The notes under the pieces were generated by a model, which saw nothing but the letters and a program-made list of their open reading frames with translations, was not told the origin of the DNA and made no database searches. This document shows positions 1-5,200 of a DNA stretch of 8,651 nt, piece by piece. Numbering within the stretch: position 1 is the stretch's first letter; every line of letters begins with the position of its first letter. The stretch covers positions 1 to 8,651 of the forward strand of contig CATZDY010000111.1 in assembly GCA_958417755.1 (NCBI GenBank). Reading direction: 5' to 3'. Source of the stretch: an uncultured Peptococcaceae bacterium. GTDB lineage: Bacteria; Bacillota; Desulfotomaculia; Desulfotomaculales; Desulfocucumaceae. The translations under genes were made by a program, and so were the position numbers.

Positions 1-56
1 ATGATGATTTGAGAGTGTGACGAAGGGGAATGGGCTAGTCAGAGATTAGTCACCCA

Positions 57-82
57 ACAAAAAGAACACGGTGTTTGCCGTG
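57..82 (-). terminator. Candidate terminator of the left CRISPR-like unit
   Basis: Read on the minus strand, the arms CACGG (82-78) and CCGTG (71-67) form a 5-bp stem with a 6-nt loop, followed by the T-rich run TTCTTTTTGTTG. This is the shape of a small Rho-independent terminator. It lies 5 nt after the degenerate CRISPR repeat at 88-117, so a transcript started at the minus-strand promoter at 120-148 would end here after about 50-60 nt. The stem is short and this is a prediction only. Confidence 0.4.
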
Positions 83-87
83 CCCTT

Positions 88-153
88 TGATGTAATCCTA
101 TAAGGTATCTCGTAAATCCATTTTATACCACTTTTGAGCCTTTGAAAAGCTAT
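88..153 (-). repeat. Solitary degenerate CRISPR repeat with leader segment
   Basis: On the minus strand, 153-118 matches 32 of 36 positions of the sequence preceding the mini-array repeat at 1654-1683, and 117-88 is a diverged copy of the 30-bp repeat (about 20/30 against the 1589-1618 copy, 13 of the first 15). The short central stem CCT/AGG is kept, with the loop changed from ATA to TAT. The 3' part of the repeat, which forms the crRNA 5' handle (ATTGAAAC in the good copy), has decayed. No second repeat follows, so it is not an array. With the promoter-like boxes on one side and a hairpin plus T-run on the other, it looks like a solitary repeat unit encoding a small RNA. It could be an RNA anti-CRISPR (Racr)-type mimic, a CreA-like regulator, or just a decayed array. 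The homology is seen; the function is inference. Confidence 0.6.
120..148 (-). promoter_or_regulatory. Conserved promoter-like boxes before the left repeat
   Basis: Minus-strand TTTTCA (148-143) and TAAAAT (125-120) are separated by exactly 17 nt. The same two boxes at the same spacing occur before the right-hand repeat (1714-1686), and all four differences between the two 36-bp leader segments fall outside the boxes. Initiation would fall just inside the 5' end of the repeat. The -35 box is weak, and the conservation could instead reflect a Cas1-Cas2 or other leader-binding site. Confidence 0.4.
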
Positions 154-164
154 GTAAGAACCTC

Positions 165-193
165 TTGACTTTTGACGGTCATAAAAGTACAAT
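165..193 (+). promoter_or_regulatory. Sigma-A type promoter of the regulator operon
   Basis: TTGACT (165-170), a 17-nt spacer and TACAAT (188-193) make a near-consensus housekeeping promoter. It sits 28 nt before the TTG start of the ribbon-helix-helix gene. The right-hand -35 region and the expected start point lie within the inverted repeat at 168-209, so a protein bound there would block polymerase. It diverges from the minus-strand leader promoter at 120-148. Confidence 0.75.
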
Positions 194-209
194 TAAGACA
201 GTCAAAAGT
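168..209. promoter_or_regulatory. Inverted-repeat operator
   Basis: The arms ACTTTTGACGGTC (168-180) and GACAGTCAAAAGT (197-209) are complementary at 12 of 13 positions, separated by 16 bp that include the -10 box. Such a pair of half sites about three helical turns apart suits a dimer-of-dimers regulator. Ribbon-helix-helix proteins commonly repress their own promoters this way, and the adjacent gene encodes one, so autoregulation is the simplest reading (inference). Confidence 0.6.
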
Positions 210-220
210 GAGGTGAGGAA

Positions 221-394
221 TTGGCTGCAAAAACAGGACGACCAACAAGCAATCCTAAACCATATAAAATCACAGTAAGAATTGATGAAAAAAGCAAAGT
301 GATTTTGGAAAAATATTGTAAGCAAGAGAATGTTAATCAAATGGAGGCTGTAAGAAGAGGTATTGCTAAGTTGGAATCCGATATAAAAGAATAA
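221..394 (+). CDS. Small ribbon-helix-helix DNA-binding protein
   Basis: This encodes 57 residues from a TTG start, chosen because GAGGTGAGG (210-218) lies just upstream and no in-frame ATG gives the full fold. The sequence begins MAAKTGRPTSNPKPYK. It then has a short beta strand, YKITVRID (about 15-22), and two helices, KSKVILEKYCKQEN and NQMEAVRRGIAKLES (about 24-37 and 39-53), the layout of the MetJ/Arc/CopG ribbon-helix-helix fold. These proteins bind DNA as dimers through the strand, here with Lys, Thr and Arg facing the major groove. The gene has its own strong promoter and an overlapping inverted repeat, so it probably represses itself and perhaps the divergent CRISPR-like unit. It heads a three-gene unit with an 81-residue protein and an antirepressor. 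It could also be an antitoxin, but no partner toxin is recognised. The fold assignment is fairly secure; the target is inference. Confidence 0.75.
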   Translation: MAAKTGRPTSNPKPYKITVRIDEKSKVILEKYCKQENVNQMEAVRRGIAKLESDIKE

Positions 395-505
395 GGTTTC
401 GGCGCTCCTACCAAGAACAAACCGAAACCCTCCCGAAGAAGTTTCCTTCATGAAATATTGTAACATGAATGGGAGCCTTCTTCAACACACCTAATTTGAA
501 GGAGG
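395..505 (+). promoter_or_regulatory. Structured leader with sequestered ribosome binding site
   Basis: Three pairings are visible. GGTTTCGG (395-402) pairs with CCGAAACC (422-429). CCTTCTTCAA (476-485) pairs with TTGAAGGAGG (496-505), 10 pairs with one G-U, and buries the whole Shine-Dalgarno AAGGAGG (499-505) of the next gene. GAAGAAG (435-441) pairs with CTTCTTC (477-483) as the base of a longer stem that continues through TTCATG (447-452) and CATGAA (464-469). The last two structures share 477-483 and exclude each other, so one hides the ribosome site and the other frees it. A 14-codon reading frame (450-494, ATG to TAA) runs across the sequestering arm and could act as a leader peptide. 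No U-run follows either stem, so translational control is likelier than termination. The pairings are seen; the switching is inference. Confidence 0.4.
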
Positions 506-512
506 TTTTATT

Positions 513-758
513 ATGTACGAAAAGATACTAAAAGTCGAACTGGCAACCGTTTCCATAGATGAGATACAGGCAATTGTAAGCATGATGTATGGGCAATGTT
601 TCTCCCTCCCATTCTCAAACTTCACCAACGAAGATTATGAAACAATTACCAATACATGCCGGGGTTTATTAAGGCTAATAGCGTTAACTAAAGAAGAGAT
701 AACCACGGCCATCAACGAAGCGTGCAAGGCATCGGCTGGGCTTCGGGAGGTCGTGTGA
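513..758 (+). CDS. Unrecognised small acidic phage protein
   Basis: This encodes 81 residues from ATG at 513, preceded by the strong ribosome site AAGGAGG (499-505). I do not recognise the family. It has 11 acidic and 7 basic residues, no signal peptide or membrane segment, and appears mostly helical. One stretch with the motif TNEDYETITNTCRGLLRLI lies at about 38-56, and a second probable helix, TKEEITTAINEACKA, at about 59-73. It contains three cysteines (positions 29, 49 and 71). Its stop TGA shares one base with the ATG of the antirepressor gene, so the two are probably translationally coupled. Its ribosome site lies in a hairpin with an alternative fold, so its translation may be controlled. 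Its size, acidity and position next to a DNA-binding regulator and CRISPR-like elements fit an anti-CRISPR or other host-takeover protein, but that is guilt by association only. Confidence 0.65.
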   Translation: MYEKILKVELATVSIDEIQAIVSMMYGQCFSLPFSNFTNEDYETITNTCRGLLRLIALTKEEITTAINEACKASAGLREVV

Positions 759-1555
759 TGGATGGATTGAAGATATTCGAGAATGGTGAGTTTGGGCAAA
801 TAAGATTCGTTGATTACAATGGTGTTCCTTATGCAGTTGGCAATGATGTAGCAAAGGCTTTGGAATATGCCGAACCTCATAAAGCAGTAAAATCACATTG
901 CAAGGGGGGGATAACTTATCCCATCCTTACAAACGGAGGAAAACAAGAAACAAAAATCATTCCTGAAGGAGATATATATCGCCTCGTTTACAAAGCAGCT
1001 GAGCAAAGCAAAAACCCTGTCATAAAAGAAAAGGCCGAACGCTTTGAAAGCTGGATCTTTGACGAGGTCCTCCCTAGTATCAGAAAGTATGGTATATATG
1101 CTACAGATAACGTAATTGAGCAGGTAATAAAAGACCCTGAGTTTGGTATACGGCTGTTGCTAGAGGTTAAGGCGGAACGAGAGCAACGAAAAAAGCTTGA
1201 GGCACAGATTGAAACAGATCGTCCAAAGGTGGTTTTTGCTGAAGCTGTTTCTGTAGCCCACACCACTATCCTAATCGGTGAACTGGCTAAGCTCATAAAA
1301 CAAAATGGCATAGATGTTGGCGAGAAAAGATTGTTTACATGGCTAAGAAATAAGGGGTATCTCATAAAAAGGAAAGGGGTCGACTACAATAGCCCAACGC
1401 AAAAATCTATGGAGATGGGATTGTTTGAAGTTAAGGAGACAGCTATAACTCACGCAGATGGACATGTGACGATATCAAAGACCACGAAAGTTACGGGAAA
1501 GGGACAGATTTACTTTATCAACAAATTTAAGGAAATACAGGAAGAGTCAGCATAA
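758..1555 (+). CDS. Phage antirepressor, Bro-N plus ANT/KilAC domains
   Basis: This encodes 265 residues. I chose ATG 758 over the in-frame ATG 722 because GGGAGG (745-750) is well spaced before it, it overlaps the preceding stop (TGATG), and a Bro-N domain starts there (MDGLKIFENGEFGQIR). Residues 1 to about 113 are a Bro-N domain with its usual VPYAVGNDVAKALEYAEPHK and W-x-F-D-E-VLPSIRKYG signatures. A charged helical linker follows (about 135-152, EVKAEREQRKKLEAQ). Residues 153-260 match the ANT/KilAC C-terminal domain, with ILIGELAKLIKQNG and GEKRLFTWLRNKGYLI. Family members bind DNA or phage repressors and promote lytic genes or alter immunity. The domain order and length are typical and the frame is intact. 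It is the last gene of the cassette, ending 6 nt before a hairpin terminator. Finding it directly upstream of a tape measure gene instead of in the immunity region is unusual. Confidence 0.88.
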   Translation: MDGLKIFENGEFGQIRFVDYNGVPYAVGNDVAKALEYAEPHKAVKSHCKGGITYPILTNGGKQETKIIPEGDIYRLVYKAAEQSKNPVIKEKAERFESWIFDEVLPSIRKYGIYATDNVIEQVIKDPEFGIRLLLEVKAEREQRKKLEAQIETDRPKVVFAEAVSVAHTTILIGELAKLIKQNGIDVGEKRLFTWLRNKGYLIKRKGVDYNSPTQKSMEMGLFEVKETAITHADGHVTISKTTKVTGKGQIYFINKFKEIQEESA

Positions 1556-1561
1556 TACTAC

Positions 1562-1586
1562 AAGGCGCATCAATATGATGCGCCTT
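1562..1586 (+). terminator. Rho-independent terminator after the antirepressor
   Basis: AAGGCGCATCA (1562-1572) and TGATGCGCCTT (1576-1586) form a perfect 11-bp GC-rich stem with a 3-nt loop, followed by TGTTGTT. It begins 6 nt after the antirepressor stop. The symmetrical stem may also stop minus-strand transcripts from the mini-array that begins 3 bp away, although that side has no good T-run. Confidence 0.75.
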
Positions 1587-1588
1587 TG

Positions 1589-1683
1589 TTGTTAATTCCT
1601 TATAGGTATCTTGTAAACCTGGACGAACTGCGGGAGATGGGGCCCAGTGCTGCGTTTCAATTCCTTATAGGTATCTTGTGAAC
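1589..1683 (-). CRISPR. Mini-CRISPR array with one spacer
   Basis: Two 30-bp repeats, 1589-1618 and 1654-1683, flank one 35-bp spacer (1619-1653), a 65-bp unit. The intact copy reads on the plus strand GTTTCAATTCC, TTATAGGTATC, TTGTGAAC. In the usual orientation (minus strand) it ends with the handle ATTGAAAC and has a small central CCT/AGG stem. This resembles the repeat class common with Firmicute type I-B (and some type III) systems. The 1589-1618 copy is decayed at its handle (ATTAACAA), as terminal leader-distal repeats often are, so the leader should lie at 1684 onward. The spacer is 24/35 G+C, far richer than its surroundings. No cas gene is in the window, so the array would depend on host Cas proteins, as phage and virus mini-arrays do. 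Two repeats are few, but the length match, polarity and leader copy at 118-153 argue against chance. Confidence 0.72.
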
Positions 1684-1719
1684 CCATTTTACACTACTTT
1701 TGGGCCTTTGAAAAGGTAT
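1684..1719 (-). promoter_or_regulatory. Leader segment of the mini-array with promoter-like boxes
   Basis: This segment directly abuts the intact repeat and matches 118-153 at 32 of 36 positions. On the minus strand it carries TTTTCA (1714-1709), 17 nt, and TAAAAT (1691-1686), identical in the left copy. It also has CTTTT/AAAAG arms that could pair. A leader adjoining the intact-handle repeat is the normal polarity of a CRISPR array. The true leader may extend to the inverted repeat ending at 1843. Confidence 0.5.
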
Positions 1720-1797
1720 ATTTTTGCAAATAGATTCCTCTATTTTTCCTAATGAACCTAAAAGCATATGCTATTCTACTAAAGATTACCCAAAAAC

Positions 1798-1843
1798 TGT
1801 CGTCGACCTCCCGGGTTTTTTACGCTATCAGAGGTCGACGACA
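1798..1843. repeat. Perfect 13-bp inverted repeat, possible leader element
   Basis: TGTCGTCGACCTC (1798-1810) and GAGGTCGACGACA (1831-1843) are exactly complementary across a 20-bp spacer. It is GC-rich in an AT-rich setting, and each arm contains the palindrome GTCGAC. It lies about 115 bp upstream of the intact repeat on the mini-array's transcribed strand, so it may be a protein-binding element or hairpin of the CRISPR leader. The left unit has no equivalent. It could also be an unrelated operator. Confidence 0.6.
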
Positions 1844-1918
1844 ATTGATATATCTTTTATCTCTATACAAAAAGACATTATTTTTTAGTTCATATATGCT
1901 CAAGAACTTGACGGGAAA

Positions 1919-1951
1919 CAGAAGGAGAGTAAAAATTTTACTCTCCTTCTG
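1919..1951. repeat. Perfect 16-bp palindrome
   Basis: CAGAAGGAGAGTAAAA (1919-1934) and TTTTACTCTCCTTCTG (1936-1951) are exactly complementary around one central A. As RNA it forms a 12-bp stem with an A/U-rich loop. A T-run is absent on the plus side and only TTT follows on the minus side, so it is a poor terminator. It may be a DNA-binding site or an RNA hairpin. Confidence 0.6.
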
Positions 1952-1970
1952 CTGAATCATTGTATTATTT

Positions 1971-2046
1971 CACTTTGCTTATATATAAAAACAACGCATC
2001 ATAAGTGCTTTTCTGTATTCGCTGGGCGAATTTCTATAGCAAAGTG
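1971..2046. repeat. Nested inverted repeat of 76 bp
   Basis: The outer arms CACTTTGCT (1971-1979) and AGCAAAGTG (2038-2046) are perfect. They extend loosely outward into ATTATTT and ATAATAA with small gaps. Inside lies a second perfect hairpin, ATTCGC (2017-2022) and GCGAAT (2026-2031), with loop TGG. The compact nested form suggests a structured RNA or a small palindromic element. It lacks the D arm and T loop of a tRNA. Confidence 0.45.
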
Positions 2047-2234
2047 ATAATAAAGAAATAATAGCATTAAATGATACTATTCGTCAATATCCCAGTTTGT
2101 GTGTCTTTTATACCCAAAGTTTGTAAATTAAATATTTATATGATACTTCTATTCAAATACACTGAACTTTACATAAAAAGTATATGATTTTTAGTTTATT
2201 TTTAGTATGTTTTATTATTGTCAAAATATTTAGA

Positions 2235-2244
2235 AAGGAGGTGA
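2235..2244 (+). promoter_or_regulatory. Full-consensus ribosome binding site of the tape measure gene
   Basis: AAGGAGGTGA matches the 16S rRNA anti-Shine-Dalgarno over ten bases, with 7 nt from GGAGG to ATG 2249. It fixes the start of the tape measure gene. Confidence 0.85.
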
Positions 2245-2248
2245 AAGA

Positions 2249-5200
2249 ATGGCTGAAACAATTAGAATTGATATACCAATTTATGTTATAGACAAAACGG
2301 AAAACTTGTATAAGATTAATGAAAAGCTTTCTGGATTTGAAAAGTCTATTGGCAAGTTTGAGCAGAGACTAACGAAAGTAAGTAGTAAAGAATATGATAT
2401 TACATTAAAAGCATTGGATAAAGCTACTCCTGTTCTTAAAGCAATATCCAGTGGCGTATCTGGCATAACAAAAGAAGACTATGCAGTTGTGTTAGAAGCC
2501 ATAGATAAAGCTTCGCCCCTTATTAGAATGGTAAGGGATAATGCAATGGGTATGTCGGAAAGAAATTATCATACTACTCTACAGGCAATTGATCAATCTA
2601 CCCCGGTGATTGGTGATATTGAACAAAGGGCTAGTGATGTAGCGGCAAAACCATATGAATTGGATATAGACGCCAGGGACAGAGCTTCTCCTGTTATTGA
2701 TAACCTGTATTCTAATGTTAAATATTTATCAGGAAGAGCTTTTAGTTTCACAATGAGGGTCGCTGATTTGGCGACAGCTCCGTTGCGTTCACTGTGGGGG
2801 CTTATCACGTCAATACAAGGAGCTGTATTTGGTACTGCTGGCGCTTTTGGCGGTATCTATATGCCTATGGAACTTGCCGGAAATTACGAGCAAACGAAAA
2901 TCGCCTTTCAAACTATGTTGGGTAGTGAAGAACAGGCGTTGCGATTCTTAAAAGAAGCGGAGACTTTTGCCAATAAAACGCCCTTTGAGTTTCCTGAGTT
3001 GTTGGACAGTAGCCGGTTGTTGCTTGCTTTTGGTTTTGAAGCGGAAAAGGTTCTGGATATCATGACGGTTATTGGTGATACTTCGAGCGGGTTAGGAGCC
3101 GGGGCTGAAGGGATTGAAAGAATGTCCAGGGCTTTTGGCCAAATGCAGGCAAAAGGCCGGATACAGGCGGAGGAAATGCTGCAACTGCAAGAAGTGGGCG
3201 TGCCTGCTGCTCAGATTTTGCAGGAAGAACTGGGTTTAACTGCTCAGCAAGTAGCGGATATTGGCAAGCAGAGCTTGGATGTATCTACGGTAATCGATGC
3301 TTTGCTCACAGGAATGGAAAAACGCTTTGGTGGTATGATGGATGCACAATCAAAAACCACCAAGGGAATGTTATCGACCATTAAGGATACTTTTCAAAAT
3401 ACTTTGCTTCGCATGTGGGGAGAGGGGCTTTGGGATGGAACGAAACCCCAATTGGAGAAGCTGACTAAATGGATTGATACAAACAAAGCGACAATCGATA
3501 GATGGGCAGAGGCATGGAGAAATGCAGGCGCCACAATAAGCAAAGGTTTGGCCTCCAAAATTGAAGTGTTGCGGACGAATATTTCTGATATGCTTCATTC
3601 CCCGGAATGGAAAAGTGAGCAATCAATTGGCGGGAAAGTACGGATTGCGTGGGATAAAATCATTTGGCAGCCGTTTCTTGCATGGTGGCAGGAGAAGGCT
3701 CCAGGGCTTAGTGAACAGATAGGCAAGGGTCTTGGCAGTGCATTACACGGCGGGATTATGATTTTGTTGGGCTTAAACGATAAGGGCGTCAAAGATGGGG
3801 CTGTGGGTGTTGGTCAGGCATTTGCCGGGGGATTTCTGGAAGGTTTTAAGCCTGCTGAGGTGGGAAAGGCCATTTTGCAAGGTTTGATGGACATAGTAAG
3901 CAATTCCTATCTCAATATTTTTTCTGGAAATGATGACAAAAGTTTAATCAATACAGCCCTAACTGCTTATCTTGGCATAAAAGGCTTTGGCTTGATTAAA
4001 GGATTAGCCGGAAATGAGATAGTGGGAAATGTAGTAGGCATGTTTGGTGGCAGAGGGAGAACAGGTGTTCCGGGAACAGTGGATGGTGGTATTGCTGGTG
4101 GTACTCAAAGGGGTTTTGCTTCTCCATTCTCTGGAGCAGGAATATCAATGTTTGGAGGCATTACTTCTGTGCTGGCATTGTTAAACGGTGCTAATCCAGG
4201 AACAAGGGATATATCGGGGGTGTATGACGGTGATAGTACTGAACGCCGTTTTTCTTCGTCTGAAATTGTTTCTTTCATTGCAGGGCTTGCCAATGTGTTT
4301 CCCCATGGCAATGGTTTGCCGGAAAACAGCTCTGTACAAGAAGCCACTCAAATAATATCTGGTGCTGGTACAGGTATTTTAGGAAATAACGGTACTGCTG
4401 TAGGCAGAAGTGGCGCTGATATGATTCCTGACGATCTTCTGAATGTTCTTTCGGGTCTTGTACCAACAGAAGAAGGGAATAGGCTTGAAGATGAGAGGTT
4501 TTCTTTTGCTGGCAGTTTGGTTTCTGCTGTGACAGGTGTTGATTCCGAAATCATTGAAAATGCCGTTGGAACGATTCCAAGTCAAATAGGCATTGACATA
4601 CCTTCCCTCAACGGAATCGCCACTTCCATAACAGGTCTTGACGATGAAGTCATTAACAGTGTGACAGAGCTGGTTTCTGCGGCCACTGGTTTTGATGTGG
4701 AGAGTATTCCATCTGTTTCTGAAATCATTGCTGCTGCAAGGGGTAGAGCCAGCTCAGGGGAAGATAACAGCAATGAAGAGGAAACAAGAAGAGATGGTAG
4801 ATCCAATGAGGGTAATGAAAATAACAGGCATGGCGGGAATGAAAACGGCAATGAAAGAGGACGTAGAGAAGGAGATGGTGGTGAAGGTGGTAATCCGGGA
4901 GGATTACTATCTAGATTAGGGGTATTCGGCGCTTCGGCTCTTAGTACGGTAACAACTGGAGGTTTGATTACCACTGCATTGGGAGCAGTATCAGCAATGG
5001 GAGATTATTTTGATGCTATGAATGCTGAGGATGAAAAGGAAAGTCGGGATAATATCATACAAGGCACCACAAAGCTGGGGATGATTGGTACTGGTGCTGG
5101 ATTGGGCCTTGTTTTGGGAAGTGTAGTACCCGGAATAGGTAATTTGGCTGGTGCAGCCATTGGGGCTGGTATCGGAAGTGTGGCTGCTCTTATGCAAGGC

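Larger units (their letters stand above)
1720..2248. other. Non-coding AT-rich gap before the tape measure gene
   Basis: No credible gene is seen here. The only plus-strand open frame of note, 1752-1955, has no ribosome site and runs through two inverted repeats. The stretch holds three inverted repeats (1798-1843, 1919-1951, 1971-2046), a 10-bp palindrome AGCATATGCT (1763-1772) and a very AT-rich run from about 2050. Possible -10 boxes such as TATGAT (2139-2144) occur, but none has a convincing -35 at the right distance, so I do not place a promoter. A gap this long inside a tail operon is unusual, and the tape measure gene may need a promoter here. Confidence 0.6.

Noticed and set aside
3..20. 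Possible 3' end of an upstream gene (frame ending DDLRV, stop at 18-20)
   Set aside because: There are too few codons to judge; all three plus frames stop within 20 bases, so the true upstream gene end cannot be chosen.
21..56. Short TAGTCA repeats and weak pairing near the window start
   Set aside because: Only six-base repeats with no consistent spacing or stem; not distinguishable from chance.
179..466. 95-codon minus-strand hydrophobic open frame
   Set aside because: It lies antisense to the ribbon-helix-helix gene and its leader, with Phe/Leu/Ser bias expected from AT-rich antisense reading and no ribosome site.
722..757. Longer antirepressor start at ATG 722
   Set aside because: The extra 12 residues are not part of the Bro-N domain, lie within the preceding gene and lack a good ribosome site; ATG 758 has GGGAGG and stop-start overlap.
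1752..1955. 67-codon plus-strand open frame in the non-coding gap
   Set aside because: It has no ribosome site, runs through two inverted repeats, and its translation (basic and Leu/Ser-rich) resembles no family.
1971..2046. Possible tRNA, from its 76-nt length and paired ends
   Set aside because: There is no D arm, no anticodon stem in place, no TTC-type T loop, and the pairing does not follow a cloverleaf.
2121..2144. Promoter for the tape measure gene from TTGTAA and TATGAT
   Set aside because: The boxes are only 12 nt apart, too close for a sigma-A promoter, and other pairs in the AT-rich run are no better.
4582..4974. Pro/Ser/Leu-rich 130-codon minus-strand frame
   Set aside because: It is the antisense shadow of the tape measure protein and its Gly/Glu/Arg linker.
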